The notes under the pieces: generated by a model
What the model saw: the letters and a program-made list of their open reading frames with translations, nothing else
Database searches by the model: none
Told to the model about the DNA's origin: nothing
In this document: in pieces, positions 1 to 6,469 of the stretch
Layout of the letters: each line of letters begins with the position of its first letter
How positions within the stretch are numbered: the first letter of the stretch is position 1
Assembly: GCA_937873665.1 (NCBI GenBank)
Contig: CALMYW010000428.1
Coordinates: forward strand, 1 to 10,001
DNA: 10,001 bases
Direction of reading: 5' to 3'
DNA from: an uncultured Sphingorhabdus sp.
GTDB taxonomy: Bacteria; Pseudomonadota; Alphaproteobacteria; Sphingomonadales; Sphingomonadaceae
Translations under genes and position numbers: made by a program

Positions 1-778
1 AGAAGCCGAGCGCGTAGAAGGCCAGCGCCTTGATCGCGGCCATGCCAATCTCGTCATTCTCGGAAATCGTGGCGATGATCGCGTCGCCGGTCTGCGTCAG
101 GAACAGAGTCAGCACGAGCGCAAACACGATCAGCATCAGGTAGTTGATGCAGGCCCCCAGCCAGGCGAAGAAATAGCCGCGTGTGGATTCGAACAGCAGC
201 CCGGCCACGAACAGTGGCCCGACGACCGATAACAGGGCGAGCGCAAACAATCCGAACGCGCTGATCACAAAGCCGATGGCGGCACAGAGCAGCGTGGCGA
301 CGATCACCATCACTACAAGGAAACCGGCAAAGACCGCATAGCCGATGTCGGGAAGTGTGCCCTGGGTATCCTGATAATCGGACGCGATTTTGCGCATCGT
401 GTTGGCGGTCTCGAAGCCCGTTCCGGCGAGCTTGTCATAATATCCGCCGAGACCTCCGACGTCCGAGCCGCCAAGCGCGCTGGCGAACTGGCCGGGGAGG
501 CCGCCGAGCGCAAACATGCCGATTTGGCTTCCGTAGAGCGAGGTCACGGCAAAATAGAGAAAAGCGAGCTGGCAACCGCGATAGGCATATTCGCGGAATG
601 GATATTGGACCGCGCCGCGCATGATCGCGTAACCGAGCAGCGAGATGTAGATGACGATCCCGATGCGCAATGCCGGCGAGACGATGCCGATCACAGTCGC
701 ATACTTCCCGACGATGCCCGCCAGCGCATTGTTGAGCGCCTCGAACATCGTGGTAAAAACATGATCGCTGAAATCCAT
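1..778 (-). CDS. virB6: VirB6/TrbL-type type IV secretion inner-membrane channel protein, 3' end missing
   Basis: This is the polytopic inner-membrane subunit of the type IV secretion channel; in Agrobacterium, VirB6 contacts the DNA substrate during transfer. Only the first 259 codons are in the window, and the reading frame stays open at base 1. Visible hydrophobic segments lie at about residues 22-52, 68-92, 145-197 (probably two or more helices) and 203-228. A Gly/Ser-rich loop occupies about residues 92-112. The segment FAWLGACINYLML (residues 204-216), with its Trp, is typical of the family. Usual length is about 300-350 residues, so most of the protein is present. The ATG at 776-778 is preceded by a weak GAAG seven bases upstream and follows the eexN stop by nine bases, so translational coupling is likely. 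Position after virB5 and eexN agrees with the assignment. Family is confident; exact substrate role is by analogy. Confidence 0.9.
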   Translation of the reverse strand, partial: MDFSDHVFTTMFEALNNALAGIVGKYATVIGIVSPALRIGIVIYISLLGYAIMRGAVQYPFREYAYRGCQLAFLYFAVTSLYGSQIGMFALGGLPGQFASALGGSDVGGLGGYYDKLAGTGFETANTMRKIASDYQDTQGTLPDIGYAVFAGFLVVMVIVATLLCAAIGFVISAFGLFALALLSVVGPLFVAGLLFESTRGYFFAWLGACINYLMLIVFALVLTLFLTQTGDAIIATISENDEIGMAAIKALAFYALGF

Positions 779-787
779 GCGCTTTCT

Positions 788-1072
788 TCAATCCCTGGAC
801 GTGATAGCAATTTGCGATTTGGCGAATGCCGCTGCGCGGCAGTTGGTCGTGACCACGGCAGGTTGCGTGTCCGAAGAGGCGTTTGAACCCGCCCATTCGC
901 GGCAAATCTTCTGCATCGGCTCGATTTCGCCCGGATTGGCGACATAATATCGCCATGTCCGGGCCGGCATGTCGGTCTGGGGTGTGGGCCTGCCACACCC
1001 CGCCAGCAGCAGTGCCGTGCAGAAGATCGCCGACCGCAACTCATTGTCCCCGGTAATAGCGGCTCGCTTCAT
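788..1072 (-). CDS. eexN: EexN-like entry-exclusion lipoprotein between virB5 and virB6
   Basis: A small predicted lipoprotein of 94 residues from this ATG. The lipobox LLAGC ends at Cys26, followed by a short linker and the segment RYYVANPGEIEPMQKIC, then a second Cys-containing stretch NCRAAAFAK; Cys57 and Cys78 are the paired cysteines. A Tyr-Tyr/Asn-Pro/Glu stretch with two downstream cysteines is the pattern of EexN proteins, which on IncN-type plasmids block entry of a second related plasmid. The gene occupies the slot where virB7 often lies, but the sequence looks like EexN rather than VirB7. Start is uncertain. The ATG at 1072 overlaps virB5 by 32 bases, has no visible Shine-Dalgarno and gives an acidic n-region. 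An in-frame TTG at 1039 lies just after the virB5 stop, has GGGGA seven bases upstream, and gives a cleaner signal peptide of 14 residues before the Cys. Confidence 0.75.
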   Translation of the reverse strand: MKRAAITGDNELRSAIFCTALLLAGCGRPTPQTDMPARTWRYYVANPGEIEPMQKICREWAGSNASSDTQPAVVTTNCRAAAFAKSQIAITSRD

Positions 1073-1745
1073 CGAGCTTTTGGGCGAGGGCGGCTTGGCC
1101 TGCGGCGGCGCGCTGGCGTTCCTGCGCCTGCTGCTGCAAGGCGATTGCGGCCAGACGAAGCTGGTCGTTCTGCATTGCGGCGGATTCAAGTTGCAGTCGC
1201 GCAGTCAGATCAGCCACTTCCTTCGCGGTTGCCGCGCTGGCCAAGCGGCTGCGCAATTGGTCGAGCCCTTCCGTCCGCGACGTAACGGCGGCACCCATGT
1301 TTTCCGCGAGACCGGCATTGATACCGATATTGCGGGCGTTGAGATCATAGGCTGCGCGGGATTGTTCCGAACCTGAAAGGCCCAACTGCTTGAGCAGATC
1401 GCGATAGACCGCATCGGCCTTGGCGCGGCCCGCGCCGACGACATCGAGATTGCCGGTGCCGAAGCCGTCGAGCGAGCCGCCCGATATGTCGAGATCGCGC
1501 AAGGCATCGGATTTGAGCTGCTGCGCCAGCGCCGGAATGTCGGTGAGCTTGTTCAGATCCTGATAGAGTTTCTGCGCTTCGGCGATTTGCTGTTTGCTCT
1601 GCGCCACGACCTGGATCGCCTGCCTGACCGCATTGATTTGCTGGATCAGATTGGCGCTGTCGTGAACTGCGATTCCCTGCGCGAATGCAGGCACCGGGGC
1701 CGCGAACAGCAATGTTGCACAGAGTGCCTTGGTCAAATTCTTCAT
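1041..1745 (-). CDS. virB5: VirB5 type IV secretion minor pilin
   Basis: VirB5 is the minor pilus subunit, exported to the periplasm and found at the pilus tip, where it is thought to act in adhesion or recipient contact. The 234-residue length fits the family. A signal peptide is clear: Lys at positions 2 and 6, a hydrophobic core, and an AFA|Q cleavage site after residue 22. The mature protein is mostly helical, with Gln/Ala-rich heptad-like stretches at about residues 28-70 and 150-230 that look like the long helical bundle of the TraC/VirB5 fold. A Gly-rich loop around residues 88-106 divides them. The ATG at 1743-1745 has AAAGG seven bases upstream, inside the 20-base gap after the virB4 stop. 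The 3' end overlaps the longest reading of the eexN-like gene. Assignment rests on signal peptide, length, composition and operon position. Confidence 0.9.
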   Translation of the reverse strand: MKNLTKALCATLLFAAPVPAFAQGIAVHDSANLIQQINAVRQAIQVVAQSKQQIAEAQKLYQDLNKLTDIPALAQQLKSDALRDLDISGGSLDGFGTGNLDVVGAGRAKADAVYRDLLKQLGLSGSEQSRAAYDLNARNIGINAGLAENMGAAVTSRTEGLDQLRSRLASAATAKEVADLTARLQLESAAMQNDQLRLAAIALQQQAQERQRAAAGQAALAQKLDEASRYYRGQ

Positions 1746-1765
1746 CGACTTACCTTTCTTTCAGT

Positions 1766-4159
1766 TCAGCTAGGACGCCTCCGACGGTGGAAGAGGGGGA
1801 GCCAGATGGCGGGATCGCTTCCCACCTCGGCTATAATCTCGTCGGCAACGGCAGTCGTTTCCGCGCGGCCCGACAGCACCGCCAGCTCGTCATCGAGTCC
1901 GGCAAGATCGAGTTCGACCACCACGCTGTCATGGCCCTGCTTGACCAGAAATTTGTGGCTCTCCGGCGCAAGCTCCTCGCGCACCAGCTTGAATTCGGCT
2001 TCGGACAGCGCGAAGCCTTCGACATAATCGCGCCGCGCGCCGAATGGATTCGGCAGCATGATTTTGGTGGCGACCTGTTCCAGAATCGAATGGCTGATGT
2101 CGCTCTTGAGTGCATCGGCAGGCGATTGCGTGGCGAACACCAGCACCGCGTTTCTCTTGCGGTAGGTTTTGAGGCCGTCCTGGGCGAAGCGGCGGAACGC
2201 CTCGTCGCCGAGCGCCTTCCAGAATTCGTCGATGCAGATCACCATACGCTCGCCGGTCAAAAGCTGATCGATCCGGTGAAACAGATACAACATGACCGGG
2301 GTGCGAATGTCGGCATTGTCGAGAAAGTCGGTCATGTCGAAGCCGATGAACCGGGCATCGAGCGTCATGCTGTCATAGGGGTTGTCGAACACCCAGCCGA
2401 GCGATCCTTCGGACGTCCATTTTTCGAGCCGCGCGCCCACACCGCTGGCGTCCTTCATCCCAAGCATCGAGCGGAGTGCGCTGAGCGAACGATCGGCAAC
2501 GTCGAGCTTCATCACGGCGCTGATGCCGTCCTCGATCAGCCGCTCTTCCTGGACCGAAATCGGCTTGCCATCGGCACGCACGAGCTGGCGGATGAACAGC
2601 GACAGGAATGTCTTGTCCTCAGCGCGATTGGCGAGCGCCTTGAGCGGGGAGAAGCCGGTCGGAACGCCATTGTGAAGGGCGAGATAGGTGCCGCCACTTG
2701 CCTGAACAAAGATTTGCGCGCCGCGATCCTTGTCGATAAAAATCTGCCGCGCGCCGGTCTTCTCGGTCTGCGCCATCAGGAAGTTGAGCAGCACGGTCTT
2801 GCCGCCGCCCGATGGTCCGATGATGAGCGTATGGCCCAGGTCGCCCTTGTGGAAATTGAAGAAATAGGGGCTGCGAGCGTTGGTCTTCAGCAAGGCGATG
2901 GCATCACCCCAATGATTGCCGCTGGCACTTCCTGCCGGGAAGGTATGGAAGGGGGAGAAGGCCGCGAAGTTGAGCGAAGTGATCGGCGCGGGCCGGGCGC
3001 GCCATGCAAAATTGCCGACGAGCTGCGACCAGTAGGCCGCTTCAAGCGCCGCACCTTCGCGGGCCGCCACCATGCCGGTGTCGGCGAGCGCCGCGCGCGC
3101 GACCGACATATGGTCGCGCAGGGCTTTCATCGAATTGGCATAGACCGCGAGCGTGAAGTGATGATCGCCCAGCACGAAGCGGTTCGACATCAGGTCGTCG
3201 CTCGCGTCGATCAGCGCATCGGCCTGGCTCACGGCGCGGTCGCCGGCATTTTCCATCTGCGTCATCCGCAGCCGGAATTTCTCGGTTGCCGCCGCCCGCC
3301 CGAGGAATGTGAAACTCTGCGTCAGCACGAACCCGAAATCGACCGAGAGCAGCGCCTCGAACTGGCGCGGCGTGGTTTGGGCGGGATATTCGCGAATACC
3401 GAAGATTCCGCCGAAGGCCGAAGCATCGGCATCGCGCACCTCGATAGTTTCCGCGCCGAAGATGGTGCGCGAGCGATAGAGCGCACCGCCGAGTTGGCCG
3501 CGCACAACAGGAACGCGGCGGTGTCGGCCCGTCATCACCATGTCGGCCACTTCCATCGTTTCGGAGAACATCAGCCCGCGATGTTCGTAGATGGTGCAGC
3601 GACGCGGCTCGCAGCGCGCCATCAGTTTCTCGAAATCGCGCGCCTTGTCATCAAGCAGCTCGACCAGCGCCGCGTCGATGACCGGGCCTTGCTGGACATC
3701 CTTGGAAACGCGGCGCTTGAACAGCTGGATGATCTTGTCGCCGCCTGTGGCACCGGGGCGGATAACCAGGGTTACGAAGAAGCGGTTGATGAACATCCGT
3801 TCGCGGCCCAGCCGTCCGAAATAGGCGCGGTCGAGATCGGCGGCGAAACCCGATTTGAAGGTGCCTCCGGGATATTGATCGACCCGCATTCTGATCAGAT
3901 GCGTCCAGATCGACAGCCGTTCATCGTGCAGGTTGCGCAGCAGGCCGTTGAGCTTGGTGTGCCAGTCGTTGAGGTCGCGGACATCGGCAGTCTCGAAGGC
4001 ACGGCCTTGCAACTCGAAGGTCAGCATGATGTCGCCGGAATCCAGCGCCACCATGTCTTCGTTCAAATGCCGTGCGTAAGGCAGGAATTTGGCCGGGTCG
4101 GCCTCGCGCTGCGCGACCTTGAGCGGAACCGCATTTGCCGGGGCGAGAAGCCTAGCCAT
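1766..4159 (-). CDS. virB4: VirB4 type IV secretion ATPase
   Basis: VirB4 is the largest conserved ATPase of type IV secretion. It sits at the cytoplasmic face of the inner membrane and powers pilus biogenesis and substrate transfer. The product is 797 residues, close to the Agrobacterium protein. The N-terminal half (about residues 1-400) is the CagE/TrbE/VirB-type domain; the C-terminal half is the ATPase. Walker A is GPSGGGKT at residues 448-455 (bases 2795-2818), Walker B is VICIDEF with the Asp-Glu pair at 644-645, and the downstream ATQSP motif lies at 676-680. All key nucleotide-binding residues are intact. I chose the ATG at 4157-4159, which overlaps the virB3 stop by eight bases; the frame continues open upstream, but that extension reads antisense-like residues over virB3. 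No strong Shine-Dalgarno is visible, so translation probably depends on coupling to virB3. Confidence 0.96.
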   Translation of the reverse strand: MARLLAPANAVPLKVAQREADPAKFLPYARHLNEDMVALDSGDIMLTFELQGRAFETADVRDLNDWHTKLNGLLRNLHDERLSIWTHLIRMRVDQYPGGTFKSGFAADLDRAYFGRLGRERMFINRFFVTLVIRPGATGGDKIIQLFKRRVSKDVQQGPVIDAALVELLDDKARDFEKLMARCEPRRCTIYEHRGLMFSETMEVADMVMTGRHRRVPVVRGQLGGALYRSRTIFGAETIEVRDADASAFGGIFGIREYPAQTTPRQFEALLSVDFGFVLTQSFTFLGRAAATEKFRLRMTQMENAGDRAVSQADALIDASDDLMSNRFVLGDHHFTLAVYANSMKALRDHMSVARAALADTGMVAAREGAALEAAYWSQLVGNFAWRARPAPITSLNFAAFSPFHTFPAGSASGNHWGDAIALLKTNARSPYFFNFHKGDLGHTLIIGPSGGGKTVLLNFLMAQTEKTGARQIFIDKDRGAQIFVQASGGTYLALHNGVPTGFSPLKALANRAEDKTFLSLFIRQLVRADGKPISVQEERLIEDGISAVMKLDVADRSLSALRSMLGMKDASGVGARLEKWTSEGSLGWVFDNPYDSMTLDARFIGFDMTDFLDNADIRTPVMLYLFHRIDQLLTGERMVICIDEFWKALGDEAFRRFAQDGLKTYRKRNAVLVFATQSPADALKSDISHSILEQVATKIMLPNPFGARRDYVEGFALSEAEFKLVREELAPESHKFLVKQGHDSVVVELDLAGLDDELAVLSGRAETTAVADEIIAEVGSDPAIWLPLFHRRRRPS

Positions 4160-4496
4160 GACGGCCAAAGCCTTTGCGGCGTAGCCCCGACAGCGGGAGC
4201 GGCGAATAGCTGCTGCCACCCCAGAACGCCCGGTTGCGGTTGCCGAGCTTCGTCCGACCCCACAGAAACAGCAAACGGAATGCGTTGACATCGTGGCGGA
4301 CGATCAGCCGCGAGATCGAGTAGCCGAAGGCGACGACGAGCGCGGCATAAACCGGGCTGTTGCTCCATATCAGCACCGATGCGCTGGAGATCAGCAGCAA
4401 CACCGCAGCCTCAATCGGAATCCCCGCCCATAGCGCCGGGCGTGTCACCGCGAGGAACAAGGTGTTCTTGGTCGGAATTTCGGTGTCGTCGATCAT
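4152..4496 (-). CDS. virB3: VirB3 type IV secretion inner-membrane protein
   Basis: VirB3 is a small inner-membrane protein that works with VirB4 in pilus assembly; in some systems the two are fused. The 114-residue product has the family hallmarks: LFLAVTRPALWAGIP near the N terminus (residues 13-27), two hydrophobic segments at about residues 26-44 and 48-64, then a conserved cytoplasmic tail with a DVNAFRLLFLW stretch and WGGSSYSPL (residues 92-100). The ATG at 4494-4496 lies four bases after the virB2 stop. The frame runs open 16 codons further upstream, but that would overlap virB2 and adds a stretch unlike VirB3. The 3' end overlaps virB4 by eight bases, which fits tight stoichiometric coupling of the two partners. 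Function is assigned from sequence motifs and gene order. Confidence 0.93.
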   Translation of the reverse strand: MIDDTEIPTKNTLFLAVTRPALWAGIPIEAAVLLLISSASVLIWSNSPVYAALVVAFGYSISRLIVRHDVNAFRLLFLWGRTKLGNRNRAFWGGSSYSPLPLSGLRRKGFGRHG

Positions 4497-4500
4497 CGCG

Positions 4501-4866
4501 CTATCCGGCGATCGCGCCGACAATCGCGTCAGCCGAAAAGACAATGGCGATCCCGATGATGACCGTGACCAGCACCGCAGTCGAAGCGCGGCCGGTAAAC
4601 CAGAGCAGGCCTGTCACGATTACCGCGATTACCGCGAGTGTTCGCAGGAGCGTCGAAGAGAGCAAGCCGCGCACTTTGCTGGCGAAACTTTCCAGATTCT
4701 GCGCGTAGGCAGGATCGGAGTTCGCGACCGAAATGATCGTCGCCGCAGCCAATGCCGCGCCCCACAATATCGCGCTTTGGCGCGATTTCGGCATGGTATT
4801 GAAACTGGCGGTCAGCTTTGCCCGCCAGTTCCTGATACCGCGTCCGATACGCACGATGACATTCAT
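4501..4866 (-). CDS. virB2: VirB2 major pilin precursor
   Basis: VirB2 is the pilin that polymerises into the conjugative pilus. The 121-residue precursor has an unusually long leader: basic residues 6-29, a hydrophobic stretch at 31-47, and an AYA|Q signal-peptidase site after residue 55. The mature part, about 66 residues, starts QNLESFASKVRG and contains two hydrophobic helices (about residues 70-92 and 95-118) separated by the short polar loop around TGRAST. This is the standard VirB2 hairpin, and the length is in the usual range. The start ATG at 4864-4866 overlaps the virB1 stop as ATGA and has a strong AGGAG (4873-4877) six bases upstream, the best ribosome-binding site in the operon, as expected for the most abundant subunit. 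An internal ATG at residue 25 would give a shorter leader but lacks that site. Confidence 0.93.
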   Translation of the reverse strand: MNVIVRIGRGIRNWRAKLTASFNTMPKSRQSAILWGAALAAATIISVANSDPAYAQNLESFASKVRGLLSSTLLRTLAVIAVIVTGLLWFTGRASTAVLVTVIIGIAIVFSADAIVGAIAG

Positions 4867-5537
4867 ATGCTGCTCCTCTCGATTTCGGCGAGCATTTGGG
4901 TCTCGCGGTCGTAAGCGGCGCGCTCAAACACGTTCCACTTTGGTGGTGGTGCCGGGCGGGGCTGTGCCGCTGGTGTCTGGATTGCTGTGTTTTCGGAGGT
5001 CAGAAGCTCGCGCAGGTCGCTGGTCGCTGGTGGAGCAACGGGCGGCAGGGTTTCGAGGTATGGCACGCCCGTGTCAGCGACGCCTGCGTTCCCGACAACC
5101 TTGGTGACGTAGCCATTGCTAAATCCGCGCGTCTGGCTTCCCGTGTTATACATCGAGAGTGCGACCCGAAGGGCGGTTTGCGGATCACGACCGGCTTTCA
5201 CCGCATTGTAGTTTGTGGTGAGGACACGGGCCAAGGCCGCGACATTGGTGCAGGGGTCGAATACGGTTTGCCAGGTCAGGCCAAGCCAGCGCATGTTGCG
5301 CGAGTTAATTTGGCCGAGCCCCAAATCGACCGAGTAGCCTGCTGCCACATAGCGCCGCGCTGTGGCGACGGCATCGGCGGCACTGGTTTGGCGGGCGGGT
5401 TGCCGCCCGCCGTTGACGTTGAGAGCGAATTGCTCGCCGCTGCTCTCGGTTTGGATGATGGCCAGCACCGTTTGGGGCGCTACGCCGGGTGCGCACTGCG
5501 AAGCCAAGGCAAGTAGGGCAGCCGCAGAATAGGCCAT
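4863..5537 (-). CDS. virB1: VirB1 lytic transglycosylase
   Basis: VirB1 is a peptidoglycan-cleaving lytic transglycosylase that opens the cell wall locally for assembly of the secretion channel. The 224-residue product carries an SLT-type fold: the catalytic Glu is Glu31 in QTESSG, followed by GLGQIN at 73-78 and SMYNTG at 128-133, all standard motifs. The start CAP...VAPQTVLAIIQTES resembles Brucella VirB1, where the catalytic Glu is similarly close to the N terminus. There is a short hydrophobic stretch at residues 5-13 but no basic n-region, so the export route is not obvious. The C-terminal tail from about residue 163 is Pro/Ala-rich and probably flexible. The start is the ATG at 5535-5537; a TTG immediately upstream is equally possible, and an in-frame TAG two codons before that TTG rules out anything longer. 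It is the first recognisable gene of the operon. Confidence 0.92.
   Translation of the reverse strand: MAYSAAALLALASQCAPGVAPQTVLAIIQTESSGEQFALNVNGGRQPARQTSAADAVATARRYVAAGYSVDLGLGQINSRNMRWLGLTWQTVFDPCTNVAALARVLTTNYNAVKAGRDPQTALRVALSMYNTGSQTRGFSNGYVTKVVGNAGVADTGVPYLETLPPVAPPATSDLRELLTSENTAIQTPAAQPRPAPPPKWNVFERAAYDRETQMLAEIERSSI
4873..4877 (-). promoter_or_regulatory. Strong ribosome-binding site of virB2
   Basis: AGGAG within the virB1 3' end, six bases before the virB2 ATG. It decides for the long pilin leader over the internal ATG at residue 25, and suggests high translation of the major pilin. Confidence 0.7.
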
Positions 5538-5593
5538 CAAAGGCTATTCCTGACCAGTCTGGCAACTGTTCTTGGCCCGGCCTTGCCCTTCAT
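5537..5593 (-). CDS. Possible 18-residue leader ORF coupled to virB1
   Basis: A short open frame, too small to identify by similarity, reads MKGKAGPRTVARLVRNSL. Its ATG (5591-5593) has AGGAG nine bases upstream at 5603-5607. Its TGA shares one base with the virB1 ATG (TGATG), a classic arrangement for translational coupling. The peptide is strongly basic (two Lys, four Arg), with no membrane segment. The frame cannot extend upstream because an in-frame TGA lies two codons before the start. The Shine-Dalgarno is within an inverted repeat, so opening of that hairpin would expose it. The ORF may be a regulatory leader that gates virB1 translation, or simply chance. A 56-base stretch upstream of any alphaproteobacterial gene may contain such an ORF by luck, so confidence is low. 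Confidence 0.28.
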   Translation of the reverse strand: MKGKAGPRTVARLVRNSL

Positions 5594-5602
5594 CGTTCAT
5601 CT

Positions 5603-5626
5603 CTCCTGAATTGTCGTTTTCAGGAG
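5603..5626 (-). promoter_or_regulatory. Hairpin sequestering a Shine-Dalgarno in the virB 5' leader
   Basis: CTCCTGAA (5603-5610) and TTCAGGAG (5619-5626) form a perfect 8-bp inverted repeat with an 8-base loop. On the leftward transcript, the 3' arm of the stem contains AGGAG, placed nine bases before the ATG of the possible leader ORF, and the 5' arm contains the complementary CTCCT. Folded, the stem would hide this ribosome-binding site. The alternative reading is that the dyad is a protein-binding operator in the DNA. Confidence 0.45.
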
Positions 5627-5641
5627 CGAATACCCTGTTCG

Positions 5642-5671
5642 ACTATCAAGCTATTGATAGCTAATGGACAA
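5642..5671 (-). promoter_or_regulatory. Possible virB operon promoter
   Basis: Read leftward, TTGTCC (5666-5671) and GATAGT (5642-5647) are separated by 18 bases and each match four of six positions of the sigma-70 consensus. A start near 5635 would give an untranslated leader of about 40 bases that contains the hairpin at 5603-5626. The match is modest and was found by eye, so it is a candidate only. Confidence 0.35.
5643..5662. promoter_or_regulatory. Overlapping dyads, possible operator
   Basis: Two perfect inverted repeats overlap here: CTATCAA/TTGATAG with a 4-base spacer (5643-5660), and AGCTAT/ATAGCT with a 2-base spacer (5649-5662). A further AGCTAT lies at 5679-5684. The AG...CT ends and AT-rich core recall the Lrp-binding consensus, but the spacing is one base longer. 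The dyads fall between the possible -35 and -10 boxes of the virB promoter, where a bound protein would block polymerase. Confidence 0.4.
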
Positions 5672-5697
5672 ATGCTTCAGCTATGGATTCAGAAAGG

Positions 5698-5737
5698 CGT
5701 TAGGGGCGTTTCGACCTGCCAATCGAAACCGCTAACG
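5698..5737. repeat. Extended interrupted inverted repeat
   Basis: CGTTAG (5698-5703) and GTTTCGA (5708-5714) on the left pair with TCGAAAC (5723-5729) and CTAACG (5732-5737) on the right. That makes 13 pairs with a 4/2-base internal asymmetry and an 8-base loop. There is no T-run on either side, so it does not look like an intrinsic terminator. It could be an operator, a structured leader element, or a transfer-related site. Confidence 0.5.
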
Positions 5738-5890
5738 GACTTTGACCTTCAATCTTGATCCTGCGGAATGGGTTCATCGCGTCGCCGGGTGAGTTCGCCA
5801 ACAGCCGATTCTTGACGCAAGGTCACACAAGTAAGGCGAAATCGAACATTTGCCTTCGCAATCTCAAAGCCCCGCTGGCGTCATCCAGCT

Positions 5891-5895
5891 AGGGG
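5891..5895 (+). promoter_or_regulatory. Ribosome-binding site of the Lrp-type regulator
   Basis: AGGGG lies six bases before the ATG at 5902. It fixes this start; the next in-frame ATG is inside the DNA-binding domain. Confidence 0.6.
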
Positions 5896-5901
5896 CAAAA
5901 T

Positions 5902-6363
5902 ATGAACCGAAGCCGTTATGTCATCCGGCAACTCGATAAGATTGATCGAGCGATAATCGTGGCGTTGACCGAAGATGGCCGCATGACCATCCGCGAACTT
6001 GCCATCCTGATTGACATGTCCAGTCCCAGTGTAAGCGAGCGCATTCTCAAGTTGAAAGATGCGGGCGCGATCCTGGGCTATGCGGTATTGATCGATCCCA
6101 AGGTTTTCGGACTCGGCACTTCGGCTTATGTGCGATTGAACGCGATGCCCGGCCAAGTGAAGAAGTTGGAGGCGCTACTCGCCGATTCACCCGAAGTCGT
6201 CGAGGCAGATCGAGTCACAGGTCAAGATTGCTTCATTGCAAAAGTCGTGGTCAATGATGAGCACGAATTACAAAGTGTGGTTGATCGCTTCGTCCCATTC
6301 GCATCGACCGACACTGCCATCATCCAATCCTCACCAGTCGCCCGACGCCTGCCGAAATTGTAG
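5902..6363 (+). CDS. Lrp/AsnC-family transcriptional regulator
   Basis: A 153-residue DNA-binding regulator of the feast/famine (Lrp/AsnC) family. These proteins form dimers and octamers, bind AG...CT dyads and usually respond to an amino acid. The N-terminal winged helix-turn-helix begins LDKIDRAIIVALTEDGRMTI (residues 11-30), and the recognition helix is around SSPSVSERILKL (40-51). A hinge near residues 60-66 leads into the ligand-binding RAM domain (about 66-145), with the family motif VTGQDCFIAKV at 105-115. Length matches the family (about 150-165). It is transcribed alone, divergently from virB1, and converges on the cusF-like gene. Its codons look less GC-rich than those of the neighbours, though this was not computed. 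Target genes and ligand cannot be told from sequence. The divergent position makes autoregulation plus control of the virB operon the simplest guess. Confidence 0.92.
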   Translation: MNRSRYVIRQLDKIDRAIIVALTEDGRMTIRELAILIDMSSPSVSERILKLKDAGAILGYAVLIDPKVFGLGTSAYVRLNAMPGQVKKLEALLADSPEVVEADRVTGQDCFIAKVVVNDEHELQSVVDRFVPFASTDTAIIQSSPVARRLPKL

Positions 6364-6394
6364 GTGCCTTGCCTTGAAATGTCGCGTTGAAACC

Positions 6395-6469
6395 ATCCGC
6401 GCCGCGCCGATAGCGCGAAGCCAGATTGCGCGGTCGTTCCGCAGAGGCGGAAAAATGCACGGCGCGGAT
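6395..6469. repeat. Palindromic element between convergent genes
   Basis: The gap 6364-6508 holds no gene. ATCCGCGCCG (6395-6404) and CGGCGCGGAT (6460-6469) are a perfect 10-bp inverted repeat. The match can be extended by ACC/GGT (6392-6394 and 6472-6474) if two bases bulge. Inside it, TTCCGC/GCGGAA (6437-6442 and 6447-6452) makes a second hairpin with an AGAG loop. The layout recalls a REP-like extragenic palindrome or a bidirectional stop for lrp and cusF transcripts, but no T-run follows the stems on either strand. Confidence 0.5.

Larger units (their letters stand above)
5541..5901. promoter_or_regulatory. Divergent control region between virB1 and the Lrp-type regulator
   Basis: This stretch of about 360 bases separates the leftward virB operon from the rightward regulator gene and holds no recognisable protein gene. 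It looks richer in A and T than the flanking genes. From left to right it contains the possible leader ORF, an 8-bp hairpin, a possible leftward promoter overlapped by AGCTAT dyads, and an extended interrupted inverted repeat. The right half, about 5740-5890, shows no clear repeat. No convincing promoter for the regulator could be picked; TTGAC-like boxes at 5742 and 5813 have no good partner. Confidence 0.7.

Noticed and set aside
691..1044. 117-codon minus-strand frame starting MSCGRRSS over eexN
   Set aside because: Its ATG overlaps the virB5 stop in an attractive way, but the product has no signal peptide or domain. The +1 frame contains the lipobox and the EexN motifs.
1685..4288. An 867-codon open frame on the plus strand antisense to virB4 and virB5
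   Set aside because: It mirrors the codon structure of the GC-rich virB4 gene on the other strand, has no recognisable domain and no suitable ribosome-binding site. VirB4 motifs prove the minus strand is the coding one.
4160..4291. N-terminal extension of VirB4 by 44 codons
   Set aside because: It overlaps virB3 out of frame and reads Cys/Arg/Ser-rich residues unlike any VirB4. The ATG at 4159 gives the usual family start.
5489..5758. 89-codon plus-strand frame crossing the virB1 start and control region
   Set aside because: No ribosome-binding site, no domain, and it begins antisense inside virB1.
6437..6452. TTCCGC/GCGGAA hairpin as a Rho-independent terminator
   Set aside because: On the plus strand it is followed by A residues, and on the minus strand the T-run precedes the stem, so neither strand has the U-tract a terminator needs.
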